DNA of 64,000 nt, taken from Nocardia sp. CDC159 (lineage in GTDB: Bacteria; Actinomycetota; Actinomycetes; Mycobacteriales; Mycobacteriaceae). A program made the position numbers and the translations under genes. The notes beneath the pieces are model-generated. The model saw only the letters and a program-made list of their open reading frames with translations. It was not told the DNA's origin and ran no database searches. This document shows positions 1-8,134 of this stretch, piece after piece. Numbering within the stretch: position 1 is the first letter of the stretch; the number at the start of each line of letters is the position of its first letter. The stretch spans positions 372,001 to 436,000 of the forward strand of contig NZ_JAMRXH010000006.1 of the NCBI RefSeq assembly GCF_023740735.1. Reading direction: 5' to 3'.

Positions 1-317
1 AGGGTCGAGGGGGCGCAGGCGTCGCCGACGCCGGTGGTGCCGTGCTCCCAGGACACCACCCGCCAGCCGCCCGGCGGCGGCGTCCCGGCCGGGACGAAGA
101 TCACGCCCGTGGACAGCGCGGGCTTGCCTTCCGAGGTTTGCGACCAGTAGGTCAGGCGGCGGGCCCCGCCGGTTCCCTCGATCCAAAGACTCTGCGGCAG
201 TGGTTCATTGGCCACCAGGGTGCCGGGCGCCTGGCCCTCGGGTTCGGCGGAGGCGATCGTGGCGGGCGGCCCGATCAGAAGTACCGCCGCGGCCAGGGTG
301 ACGATCGTGCGTCGCAT
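1..317 (-). CDS. Secreted lipase/alpha-beta hydrolase, N-terminal part only
   Basis: The reading frame starts at ATG 317 and runs off the left edge, so only about 105 residues are visible. The first 25 or so form a signal peptide (MRRT, a hydrophobic core rich in Ala and Leu, then a likely cut near ASAEP). The mature part contains WEHGTTGVGDACAPS, closely matching WAHGTTGVADGCAPS in the full-length secreted lipase at 61239-62471, so both belong to the same secretory lipase family. The catalytic serine, aspartate and histidine would lie outside the window. It is divergent from the TetR gene at 439, with twin operators between them, so the same regulator may control it. Family assignment is firm; substrate is unknown. 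Confidence 0.8.
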   Translation of the reverse strand, partial: MRRTIVTLAAAVLLIGPPATIASAEPEGQAPGTLVANEPLPQSLWIEGTGGARRLTYWSQTSEGKPALSTGVIFVPAGTPPPGGWRVVSWEHGTTGVGDACAPST

Positions 318-350
318 GGGAACCACTCCTCTCTCCGACTCTGTTCGGGG

Positions 351-403
351 TGTCTCAATGGGACATCACTGTCAGACTATGCTTGTAATGTCACTTTGAG
401 ACA
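351..403. promoter_or_regulatory. Twin TGTC-N7-GACA operators
   Basis: Two imperfect 15-base palindromes of the same form lie between the divergent lipase and TetR genes: TGTCTCAATGGGACA at 351-365 and TGTCACTTTGAGACA at 389-403, 38 bases apart. Both are followed by TCACT. The repeated arms and the position are what a TetR-family repressor acting on both promoters would need. Binding by the adjacent regulator is inferred. Confidence 0.6.
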
Positions 404-438
404 TCACTTTGTTGTGATCTGGACGACGGAGAGCGGTC

Positions 439-1068
439 ATGAGCGAGGTCGGCCGACGACAGGCCCGGGAGAAGGCACGCGTACGGCGTGATCTGATCGC
501 CACGGCCCTGCGGTTGTTCGAGCAGCAGGGTGTCGAGCAGACCACGGTCCAGCAGATCGCCGACGCCGCGGGTGTGACGCGCCGCACCTTTCATCGGCAT
601 TTCCTGTCCAAGTGGGCGGTCGTCGGAGCCGAGGAGGACGATGTGCTGACCTGGCTGCTGGCGGCGGTGGAATCCCGCCCGCCCGCCGAATCCGTGCTCA
701 CGGCAATGCGTTCGGCGCTGCGTGCCCTGCTGCTGGAGCAGCTGTCGCCCGAGCAGGTCGAGGCCGCCTTCCGCGCTCGTCATCTGCTGAACAGCAATGC
801 GCAGCTGCGGCAACGAAGTTTCCTCGGTGCTCAGCAGCGCCAGCTGCTGCTCGCTCGCGCCTTCGCGGCCCGCTCCGGCTGCCCCGAGGAGGATCTGGGC
901 CCGCAACTCGCCGCCGGAGCATGCCTGGCCGCCATCAATGTCTCCCTGGATCGCTGGGCACGACTCGGCGATCGCAGCGCGATCGCCCTGCACGAGATCA
1001 TGGATGGCGCCTTGGCGACCCTCGGCAGTGGCATCGACCTACCCGCTGACCAGCGAAGACGGTTATAA
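439..1068 (+). CDS. TetR/AcrR family transcriptional regulator
   Basis: This 209-residue protein has the TetR helix-turn-helix near residues 25-60 (ALRLFEQQGVEQTTVQQIA then GVTRRTFHRHF) and a helical ligand-binding C-terminus. TetR proteins usually repress a neighbouring efflux or catabolic gene until a small ligand binds. The FUSC transporter gene begins 10 bases after its stop, so the two are probably one transcript. Two TGTC-N7-GACA sites lie just upstream, consistent with autoregulation. The ATG at 439 has a purine-rich GGAGAG about 6 bases upstream. Family is certain; ligand is unknown. Confidence 0.9.
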   Translation: MSEVGRRQAREKARVRRDLIATALRLFEQQGVEQTTVQQIADAAGVTRRTFHRHFLSKWAVVGAEEDDVLTWLLAAVESRPPAESVLTAMRSALRALLLEQLSPEQVEAAFRARHLLNSNAQLRQRSFLGAQQRQLLLARAFAARSGCPEEDLGPQLAAGACLAAINVSLDRWARLGDRSAIALHEIMDGALATLGSGIDLPADQRRRL

Positions 1069-1078
1069 GGTTGCTCCG

Positions 1079-2728
1079 ATGCCTCGCGCCTTCGGACGAC
1101 GCCCCGAACGCCCGCGCCGCAGCCTTCGCCGGGCGCTGACGCTGCGCGGGCTGCTGCGTTTGCGGCCGGCGGGCGATATCTGGCGGTTGTCGGCGCTGAG
1201 CGCGGTGATCGCGGTCGGCGTGCCGGAGGTGGTGGTGCTGCTGCTGGCAGGTCACCTCGAGCTCGCCCTCTACACCAGCGCCGGGGGTCTGTGCGCGCTC
1301 TACGGTCACGGATTGCCCTACGCGGCCCGGGCTCGGGCCGTGGCCTGGGTGGTGATGGGCATGACCGCGGGGATGGCGGTGGCCTCGACGACCGCCGCGC
1401 TCACCGGTGTCGCGGCCGTCCGAGTGGCCGTCATCGCCCTGCTGGCGGCGGCATTCAAGATGGGCTGCGACGCCACGCGGATCGGGCCGCCCGGCATGGT
1501 GGTGCCGACCTTCATCACCTCCAGCGCGGCGTTCGTGCCGACTCGACCGGCCGATCTGCCCGTTGATCTGGCGCTGGTACTGCTCGGTGGCGTGCTGTCG
1601 TGGCTGGTGTGTATGGCGCCCGCCCTGTTTCGACCGCATCGACCCGAAAGAGCCGCGGTGGCAAGGGCTTTGGAGGCCACGGCGCGACTGCTGCGCACGG
1701 CCGAGGACGATCCCGCCGTGGGGCAGGTGCGCCATGAGGCGGCCGCGGCCGTGCACGCCGCGTGGCATACCCTGGGCTCGATTCGCTCCACCACGAGCGA
1801 GGTCACGGCGCTGAACAGGTTGGTGGCACAGGCCGGAGCGCTCACCGTGCACCATCGCGGCGAGCAGGCCGATCGGCTCGACGCATGGGCGCGGGAGCTG
1901 CGAAAGAGTGGTCCCATACCGGTGATTCGCGTGTCCGCGGCGGAGTCCGCGGAGCTTCGCGGCATAGCGGTGGCGCAGGCCGCGGACGCGCGCACCGGCG
2001 GCTGGCAGCGCATTCGCGCCGCCCTCGTGCCGGGATCGCCCCTGTATCCGATCGGCATGCGGGTGGCGCTGGGTGGGGCGGCGGCAGGATGGACCTCGAT
2101 GGCTCTGGGGGTCGAACGCCCCAACTGGGCGGTGCTGACCGCCGCCGCGACCTTCGTCGCCAATACCGCCGTATCGTGGCAGCGCGCGGTGCTGCGGGTG
2201 CTCGGCAGTCTCGGCGGCGTGCTGCTGTTCACCGCCCTCGTACCGGTCACCCGCGGCCCGACGGCGCTGGTCGTCGCAACGGTGGTGCTGATGGTGCCCG
2301 TGGAGGCGGCCTTCGCCCGGAACTACGGGCTGGGAATGCTTTTCGTGACGCCGCTGGCCCTCCTGATGTCCGAGTTCGCGGGCGGCCAGTCGGCGCACCG
2401 ATTGGTCGTCGACCGCTGGCTCGACACCTGCGTGGGCGCCGCGGTGGGCGTGCTGGTCTGCTTCCTCGTGCCCAATCGCCGGGTCGCCGGTCGGGTCGAG
2501 GCGGCGCTGCGCGCCCTGGAGGAGATCACCGCGACCGCTCCGGCCGATCCCGACCGCCGCGCGGCCCGAGCCCGGCTGGCCGGAGCCCTGATCGAGGTGC
2601 GGGAGGCGGCCGACACGGCGGACGGGGAGTGGTGGAGCGCGCCGCTGCCTGAGCAACGGATCGTCGCGGCGGAGCGTGCCGGGCATCGGGCGCTCGCGCG
2701 GATCGCGGTCCCGGTGGACGTCAGCTGA
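1079..2728 (+). CDS. FUSC family membrane transporter (fusaric-acid-resistance-like)
   Basis: The open frame extends back to 797 inside the TetR gene, but ATG 1079 (MPRAFGRRPERP) just after the TetR stop is the sensible start, giving 549 residues. The architecture is typical of FUSC/aromatic-acid exporter proteins. An N-terminal block of about six hydrophobic segments (roughly residues 40-185) is followed by a soluble helical stretch, then a second membrane block (roughly 325-475) containing ERPNWAVLTAAATF, the FUSC signature region. A soluble tail ends the protein. It probably exports an aromatic or lipophilic acid under control of the TetR gene in front of it. The substrate is not inferable. 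Confidence 0.85.
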   Translation: MPRAFGRRPERPRRSLRRALTLRGLLRLRPAGDIWRLSALSAVIAVGVPEVVVLLLAGHLELALYTSAGGLCALYGHGLPYAARARAVAWVVMGMTAGMAVASTTAALTGVAAVRVAVIALLAAAFKMGCDATRIGPPGMVVPTFITSSAAFVPTRPADLPVDLALVLLGGVLSWLVCMAPALFRPHRPERAAVARALEATARLLRTAEDDPAVGQVRHEAAAAVHAAWHTLGSIRSTTSEVTALNRLVAQAGALTVHHRGEQADRLDAWARELRKSGPIPVIRVSAAESAELRGIAVAQAADARTGGWQRIRAALVPGSPLYPIGMRVALGGAAAGWTSMALGVERPNWAVLTAAATFVANTAVSWQRAVLRVLGSLGGVLLFTALVPVTRGPTALVVATVVLMVPVEAAFARNYGLGMLFVTPLALLMSEFAGGQSAHRLVVDRWLDTCVGAAVGVLVCFLVPNRRVAGRVEAALRALEEITATAPADPDRRAARARLAGALIEVREAADTADGEWWSAPLPEQRIVAAERAGHRALARIAVPVDVS

Positions 2729-2729
2729 C

Positions 2730-4268
2730 CTAGCTCGGCGGCGCGAGGCGCTGGGTGAACAGCACCGATCCCGTTGAGTCGCAGAGATTTACGGTCAGCT
2801 CGCGAGTTTTTCCGTCGATCAGCACCTCACCGAAATGCTGGAACGCGCCGTCCAGCGGTGAGGTGTTCTGCGCGGGCGGGGCGTGCACGAAGACCGCCTC
2901 GGGGCCGAAGGTCGGGTCCAGCGGATTTGGACCGAACGCCCCGGCATGCAGTGGCCCGGAGACGAATTCCCAGAACTCGTCGAAGTCGGCGAACGCCGCG
3001 CGCTCGGGGGAGTAGCGGTGCGCGGCGCTGTAGTGCACATCGGCGGTCAGCCAGACCACGCCGGTCACGCGATTGGCCTTGATGGCCGAAAGCACCTGGG
3101 CGATTTCGGATTCCCGGCCCGAGGGTGCGCCTCGATCGCCGTTGGCGGGGCCCTCGAAGGCGGTCTTGCCGTCGGGCACGACCAGGCCGAGGGGCAGGTC
3201 GTTGGCGATGATCTTCCAGGTGGCGCGCGACTCGCGCAGGCCGTCGATGAGCCAGCGGGTCTGGGCGGGGCCGAAGATGCGGCCGTCGGGGGCGGTGTTG
3301 GCGCCGTTGGTGTCCTTGTAGGTGCGCATGTCCAGGACGAAGACGTCCAGCAGCGGGCCGTAGGAGATCTTGCGGTGCAGCCGACCATCGACCGCCTCGC
3401 GCGGGTCCAACGGCATCCACTCGTGGAACGCCTGCCAGGCGCGGGTGGCCAGCGCGTCCATATCGCGTTCGGTGTAGCCCTTGTCGGCGGCGACGGTGCC
3501 GCCGGGGGACCAGTTGTTGGTGGTCTCGTGGTCGTCCCACTGAACCAGTTGCGCCACAGCGGCATTGAAGCGGCGGTAGTGTTCGTCGCCGAGGTTGTAG
3601 GCGTATTGGCCGCGGAACTGGTCCAGGGTTTCGGCGGGGGCGTTCTTGGCCTCGGAGACGACGTTGCGCCACACGCGGCCGTCGGGCAGCGTCACCGATT
3701 CCTGCAGCGGGTTGTCGGCGTAGACGACGTCGCCGGAGTGCAGGAACAGGTGCGGATCGCGGGCGGCCATGGCCGAGAAGATCCGCATGCCGCCCAGATC
3801 CGGATTGCGGCCGAAGCCCTGGCCCGCGACATCGCCGGACCACTGGAGTTTGATATCCGACGGGGCCGTGGGCGCGGTGCGGAACATGCCGGTGAGTGGT
3901 TCGGAGGTGGCGCCGTCCTCGCCCTCGAGGGTCACCCGGTAGTGCACCTGCTGGCCCGCGGGAAGTCCCGTAACGCGCACCCGGCCGGTGCCATCGGAAT
4001 CGGGGGTGAGCATTGGGCCGGTGAAACGCTTTGCGTCGGTGAAGGATTCGGTGGCGGCCGCCTCCACGACCAGCCGTGCCGGTCGATCCGAGCGGGCCCA
4101 GATCAGCGCGCCGTCGCTGCGCGGGTCGCCCACGGCGACACCGTGGGTGAGGTTCGGCCGCGCCCGCACCAGGCCCGGACCATCGTTCGAGCAGGCGGCC
4201 GGGGCCGGGACCGCGACGAGACCGAGGGCGGAGCCGCGCAGCAGGGTGCGCCGGGAGACAGCAAACAT
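2730..4268 (-). CDS. phoD: PhoD-type alkaline phosphatase, Tat-exported
   Basis: ATG 4268 gives 512 residues starting MFAVSRRTLLRGSALGL, a twin-arginine (Tat) signal with RRTLLRG. An in-frame TTG 27 bases upstream would only extend the signal peptide. PhoD-family motifs are present in order: GVAVGDPRSDGALIW near the mature N-terminus, GDVVYAD near residue 180, WDDHETTNNW near 245 and DVHYSAAHRY near 408. These supply metal ligands of the Ca/Fe phosphomonoesterase/diesterase site. The AACSN stretch in the signal region could also act as a lipobox. It should release phosphate from organic esters outside the cytoplasmic membrane. The gene stands alone, tail to tail with the FUSC gene one base away. 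Confidence 0.88.
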   Translation of the reverse strand: MFAVSRRTLLRGSALGLVAVPAPAACSNDGPGLVRARPNLTHGVAVGDPRSDGALIWARSDRPARLVVEAAATESFTDAKRFTGPMLTPDSDGTGRVRVTGLPAGQQVHYRVTLEGEDGATSEPLTGMFRTAPTAPSDIKLQWSGDVAGQGFGRNPDLGGMRIFSAMAARDPHLFLHSGDVVYADNPLQESVTLPDGRVWRNVVSEAKNAPAETLDQFRGQYAYNLGDEHYRRFNAAVAQLVQWDDHETTNNWSPGGTVAADKGYTERDMDALATRAWQAFHEWMPLDPREAVDGRLHRKISYGPLLDVFVLDMRTYKDTNGANTAPDGRIFGPAQTRWLIDGLRESRATWKIIANDLPLGLVVPDGKTAFEGPANGDRGAPSGRESEIAQVLSAIKANRVTGVVWLTADVHYSAAHRYSPERAAFADFDEFWEFVSGPLHAGAFGPNPLDPTFGPEAVFVHAPPAQNTSPLDGAFQHFGEVLIDGKTRELTVNLCDSTGSVLFTQRLAPPS

Positions 4269-4341
4269 GGCCTCACCCTGCTGCAGCGAACCCAACGAAA
4301 TGTGAACGCTCCGGGAACAATCGCCTGAAGCTTCGCTCGTT

Positions 4342-5106
4342 TCAGCGGCCGACGACCGCGTTGCGGGTGCCGAGGAGTAGGTCGTGCAGGTGGCGGGTGA
4401 GGGTGTCGGGTGAGCCCGGGGTGAGGGTGAAGTCCTCGGGGCCGTGATGGAGCAGGAGGTAGCGGCCGTCGCGGGGCTGATAGTCCATCCAGTGGAAGCC
4501 GCGGCCGTCGGTGGTGGGGCGGGCGTCGAGGGCCGGGCCGGGGAAGACGCCGACCTCGCCGATACTGGAGCGTTTGCGGCGGACGATGCGGTTCAGTTTT
4601 TCGTTGTGCGACAGGTGGATCGGGTCGCGGGCGTATTCCGCGGTTTCCAGATCGCTGCGACGGGCGGTGATCGGCGGCCGGGTGCCGGGCGGGCATTTGG
4701 GCAGGTTCGCGGCCAGGTGGCCGGGCAGCTCGGCGGCGGCGCAGGCGAGCAGGATGATGTCGCCGCCGTATTCGCGGGTCGAGCCGGGCAGTTGGACCGC
4801 CAGGGCCGCGATGCGGCCAACCATGCCCGCGTGCACCCGGACGACGCGGCCGAGGTCCGGCCCGTAGAACCCGTGCATCTCCACGCGGACCTGCGGATTC
4901 AGCAGCACCTCGAGCGCACGGTAGAGCCGCTCGCTCGCGGTCTCGGCCAGCCGCTGCGCCGACTCCGCGCGGGCGCGCTGGTAGTCGTCGAGGGCGTCGA
5001 ACCCCTCGGGCAGATAGCGCAGCGGATACGGCAGGCGGTCGCGGCCGAACGCCTCCAGCGCGATGGTGAAGGTCAATCCGTCCATGCGCCAACGGTTGTC
5101 GTTCAC
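4342..5106 (-). CDS. EspG-family ESX secretion chaperone
   Basis: This 254-residue cytosolic protein begins MNDNRWRMDGLTFTIALEAFGRDRLPYPL and resembles the EspG family (ESX secretion-associated proteins). These bind the helical tip of PE-PPE dimers and keep them soluble until export by a type VII system. Supporting features are the N-terminal W-x-L-x(2)-E region, a central beta-rich part (RVEMHGFYGPDLGRVVRVHAGMVGRIA is part of it) and the position 6 bases downstream of a PPE-like gene. It is the last gene of the module 7651-4342. No ESX core genes (EccB, C, D, MycP) are in the window, so the cognate secretion system must be elsewhere. Confidence 0.72.
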   Translation of the reverse strand: MNDNRWRMDGLTFTIALEAFGRDRLPYPLRYLPEGFDALDDYQRARAESAQRLAETASERLYRALEVLLNPQVRVEMHGFYGPDLGRVVRVHAGMVGRIAALAVQLPGSTREYGGDIILLACAAAELPGHLAANLPKCPPGTRPPITARRSDLETAEYARDPIHLSHNEKLNRIVRRKRSSIGEVGVFPGPALDARPTTDGRGFHWMDYQPRDGRYLLLHHGPEDFTLTPGSPDTLTRHLHDLLLGTRNAVVGR

Positions 5107-5112
5107 GATCGT

Positions 5113-6534
5113 CTACGCGCCGATCACCCCGCCCGGCGGCAACGCCGGTGGCAGCTCGCCCAGCAGTTCGGACCCGCGATCGTAGATCAGGTAGTCCTTG
5201 GTCTTGACCTCGCGCTCGTCGTCGTCATTACCGCGCGCCCCGGGCGCACCCATACCCGGCGCACCCGGCATCCCGGCCTGAGCGGCACGTACCCCCGCCG
5301 CTCGCGCCGCGGCCGCGCCACCGGGGGCTTGACCACCGGGGCCGCCCTGTCCACCGGGCAGACCGGGACGCACGGCACCCGAATTCGCCCCGCCGCCAAC
5401 GCCTCCACCGCTTCGGCCCGGTACGAATCCCGCTCCGCCGCCGACACCGGAGGTACCGCCTTGGCTGGAACCGGATGGCGAACCGGACGACGTACCGCCC
5501 CCGCCCGGTGTACCCGAGCCCGCGCCCGCGTTCGGGTTGCCGGAGGCCATTCCGGCCGGATCGGTAGCACTCGCCGGGTTGGTGGTTGCATCCTGACCAC
5601 TACCGGTGTGCGTCGAATCCTGTTGCGAGCCAGCGCCTTCCGGCCGTACGCGACCGTCGGTACCGCCAGTCCCGCCATCGCTGGGCCCCGACTGCCCGCC
5701 GTCTCCACCCGGCGACACCCCGCCCCCAGTACGGCCATCCGACTGCCCACCCGGGCCGACCCTCGAATCGTTGCCACCGGGTCCGTTCACCGGGCTGCTG
5801 GGTGTGGGCAGGACGGGCCGCGCGGGGTCGACATCCCGGACGACGTTCTGCTGATACACGGTGGTCATGATGCGCTGCGCGTCCCGCTCGGCCTCCTCGG
5901 CGCGGTATTGCGAGCCCTTGAAGTAGTTCTGAGCGGGCACCGGCATCTTGTCGACCACCCAGTCCAGCAGCGCCGACGGCCCATGGCCGGGCTGCGGAAT
6001 CGAATCCTTGGCCTGCCCAAGGTAATCGGCCTGCAACCCCATCGCTCGGCTGACCAATCGCTGGGCGACGGTGAGCTTGCCGAGATCGTTGCTGAAAGCC
6101 TTCATGGAGTCGATGAACGCTCCGGCGGTCTGGCCCTGCATCTTGTCTCGCACGCTCTTGTCGATAGCATTCGCGAAAGCGTCCCGCGCCGCATTGGTGT
6201 CCGTTGCGAGCGTTTGCCACATGTTGGCCGAGTCGACGATCCGCCCAGCCTTGACCGATTCGATAGCGTCCCAAATCCTCTGGTGTGACCACGCATCGAA
6301 TGGTTCAAGCTTGTCACCTACCAGCACCGCCGGGTCATACCCGCCCCCGTGCTGCGTACGCAGACCGTCGTACCCAGCATTGGCCGAATTACGGGCATCC
6401 TCCCAGGTCTGCGTGGCCCGATCCTGCATGTCCTGCCGCCTGCGACTCTGCTCGTCCGCTGCACTGGACGACCGGATGATGCCGCCACCGGCGACGACCT
6501 GCACCACGTTCGCAATCCATTGCGGATAACCCAT
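5113..6534 (-). CDS. PPE-like type VII secretion substrate with Gly/Pro/Ser-rich tail
   Basis: ATG 6534 overlaps the upstream stop as TGATG, so translation is probably coupled (an in-frame GTG lies 3 bases earlier). The 473 residues split in three. Residues 1-240 are helical and PPE-like, with AFDAW-type aromatic positions and a region around DSANMWQTLATDTNAARDAF. Residues about 245-430 are low complexity, rich in Gly, Ser, Pro and Thr with RVGPGGQSDGRTGGG-type runs. The C-terminal 40 residues are ordered again (EREVKTKDYLIYDRGSELL). With the small helical gene before it and EspG after it, this is best read as the PPE partner of an exported pair. I see no canonical PPE dipeptide motif, so the assignment rests on architecture and context. 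Confidence 0.65.
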   Translation of the reverse strand: MGYPQWIANVVQVVAGGGIIRSSSAADEQSRRRQDMQDRATQTWEDARNSANAGYDGLRTQHGGGYDPAVLVGDKLEPFDAWSHQRIWDAIESVKAGRIVDSANMWQTLATDTNAARDAFANAIDKSVRDKMQGQTAGAFIDSMKAFSNDLGKLTVAQRLVSRAMGLQADYLGQAKDSIPQPGHGPSALLDWVVDKMPVPAQNYFKGSQYRAEEAERDAQRIMTTVYQQNVVRDVDPARPVLPTPSSPVNGPGGNDSRVGPGGQSDGRTGGGVSPGGDGGQSGPSDGGTGGTDGRVRPEGAGSQQDSTHTGSGQDATTNPASATDPAGMASGNPNAGAGSGTPGGGGTSSGSPSGSSQGGTSGVGGGAGFVPGRSGGGVGGGANSGAVRPGLPGGQGGPGGQAPGGAAAARAAGVRAAQAGMPGAPGMGAPGARGNDDDEREVKTKDYLIYDRGSELLGELPPALPPGGVIGA

Positions 6535-6947
6535 CACAGACCCCCGGCTGCCCGGCCAATCGAGCCTGCGGCTGCGGCGTCTTGGCTGGTGAGCTTTTGG
6601 ATCGATAGGTCGTAGGTGTCGCGCATCAGAGTGACGACCTCAATCGCCTTGCCGTACTGATTGATCAGGGAATCCGGACTGCCGTTGGCCTTTTGCTCGA
6701 AAGCGTTCTTCAGCGCCGTCGATGAGGGAAGACTGCCGAATCCGTCGAGCGCGCCCAACCGGTTGGCCTGATTCAGCAACTCGGCGAGTCGCACGCGCAT
6801 TTCTTCGGCGTGTTTACGAAGCTCCGTGGCCAGGTCGGGATCCAGTCGGAACGTACCGGCTTCTGCTTGTTGCTTCATGTTGCGCCAGTAGCCCAGTTGG
6901 TCATCAGACTGCGGTCCACCTGAGCTATGACTCGCCGTGTCTGCCAT
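6534..6947 (-). CDS. Small helical PE-like/ESX substrate partner
   Basis: This 137-residue protein has no signal peptide and is predicted almost entirely helical, with alternating charged and hydrophobic residues (LATELRKHAEEMRVRLAELLNQANRL, split by a short loop, then LINQYGKAIEVVTLMRDTYDLSIQKL). It precedes a PPE-like gene with a one-base stop/start overlap, where a PE or WXG100 partner would be expected. No WXG triplet and no clear YxxxD/E export signal were found, so it may be a divergent PE equivalent. Start ATG 6947 has GGAG at a suitable distance on the minus strand. Function is inferred from context. Confidence 0.6.
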   Translation of the reverse strand: MADTASHSSGGPQSDDQLGYWRNMKQQAEAGTFRLDPDLATELRKHAEEMRVRLAELLNQANRLGALDGFGSLPSSTALKNAFEQKANGSPDSLINQYGKAIEVVTLMRDTYDLSIQKLTSQDAAAAGSIGRAAGGL

Positions 6948-7024
6948 CGTTTCCCCTCCTTCTCCTTGGTAGTATCACTGACCCCTGAGATGACTGTCCG
7001 CCCGCCTCGCGGCCTCCTCGCTAG

Positions 7025-7651
7025 TCACTTGGGGAGGCTCGGCTCCAGATTGGTCGCGTGAGCAATGGCAATGTCGCAGGGTGGCAATTGCGTCGCCTTC
7101 GATTCCTCTCCGTACGTCCAGTACACGTACACCTGGACAGCGCCTTGCGCGAACGGCAGGGTTACGTAGCAGTTGCGCTGGCTGCCACCGGCGTCGAGCG
7201 TGTCGAGATGACGTAGGCCCTTCCGGGAACCGATCTGGACGTCCCGAAAGTCCCGGAACTTGTTATTCGTCTTGATCTCATCCAGTGTGGCGCGATAGGT
7301 CGCAACACCAACCGAGTAAGGACCTTCCGTGGAGCGCCAGAAGCAGTCTTTGGTGAACGCCTCGACGGGCTGGCCCGAATCAGCCGAAACTTTCTTCGAA
7401 GCCGGATCGACGCGTGTTCCTTGCAGCACGTTGTCTGGCAGCTGAGTGCACGGATTCCACAACGGCTCCTTCTGCCCGCTCAGTGTGGTGGCAGTGCTCT
7501 GAGATATCGTCGGCCCCCCATCCCCACCACTCCCACACCCCGCCACCGCAACCCCCACCAAGGCCACAGCCACCCCAGCCCTGACTCCCGATGTACCCCA
7601 TGAGCGGATCAACGATTTCTCCCCTGCGTCGCACTGGCGGTTGTCGCTCAT
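7025..7651 (-). CDS. DUF3558-family lipoprotein
   Basis: This 208-residue protein has a positively charged start, a hydrophobic core (VRAGVAVALVGVAVAGCGSGG) and a lipobox VAGC, so it should be lipid-anchored outside the membrane. The mature domain has WNPCTQLPDNVLQ, KDCFWRS and PPCDIAIAHATNLEPSLP, spacing two Cys pairs as in DUF3558 proteins of mycobacteria and nocardiae. It is the first gene of the module leading to the PE-like, PPE-like and EspG genes, 77 bases upstream of the next start. Its role in type VII export is unproven; DUF3558 has no settled function. Confidence 0.78.
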   Translation of the reverse strand: MSDNRQCDAGEKSLIRSWGTSGVRAGVAVALVGVAVAGCGSGGDGGPTISQSTATTLSGQKEPLWNPCTQLPDNVLQGTRVDPASKKVSADSGQPVEAFTKDCFWRSTEGPYSVGVATYRATLDEIKTNNKFRDFRDVQIGSRKGLRHLDTLDAGGSQRNCYVTLPFAQGAVQVYVYWTYGEESKATQLPPCDIAIAHATNLEPSLPK

Positions 7652-7687
7652 AGGTTATGACGTACCAGCCCCCCGCTCGGTTCCACC

Positions 7688-8134
7688 CTACTCGTCGAGC
7701 AGATCCACCAGCCGAGTCAGCGCGTGGTTCAACACCTTTCGTTCCGCCGCGTCGATGCCGTCCAGGGCGTCGGCGAAGCGTTGGATGCGGGCGGAGGTGA
7801 GGCCGTTGACCAGGTCGCGGGCGTCGTCGGTGGGGACCAGGAGTTGGGCGCGGCCGTCCACGGGGTCGGCGGTGCGTTCGAGGTAGCCGACCTTTTCCAG
7901 ACCCGTGACGATGCGGGACATGGTGGGGGCGGTGACGCGTTCGGCGGCGGCCAGGTCGCCCAGGCGCATGGGGCCGCCGCGGACGAGTGTGGCCAGGGCC
8001 GAGGCGGAGCCGGGGCTCAATGATCCGAGGTCGCCGGAGCGGCGCAGCAGCCGGAAGATTCGGCCGAGTGCCAGGTAGAGATCGGCGGCCTCGGCCAGCT
8101 CCTCGGCGCTGCGCGTGCGCTCCTGCTGGATCAT
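7688..8134 (-). CDS. MarR family transcriptional regulator
   Basis: A longer open frame runs upstream, but ATG 8134 gives a 148-residue protein of normal MarR length (MIQQERTRSAEELAEAADLY). The winged helix spans about residues 40-100 with LGDLAAAERVTAPTMSRIVTGLEKVGYLERTADPVDGR as its core, read across recognition helix and wing. The start overlaps the stop of the MFS transporter gene by 4 bases (ATGA), so the two are co-transcribed with the transporter first. It likely represses the pair through the palindrome at 9996-10015 and releases it on binding a drug-like ligand. Confidence 0.88.
   Translation of the reverse strand: MIQQERTRSAEELAEAADLYLALGRIFRLLRRSGDLGSLSPGSASALATLVRGGPMRLGDLAAAERVTAPTMSRIVTGLEKVGYLERTADPVDGRAQLLVPTDDARDLVNGLTSARIQRFADALDGIDAAERKVLNHALTRLVDLLDE

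Noticed and set aside
4444..6288. 614-codon plus-strand frame across the EspG and PPE-like genes
   Set aside because: Shadow frame; the minus-strand genes have coupled starts and family features.
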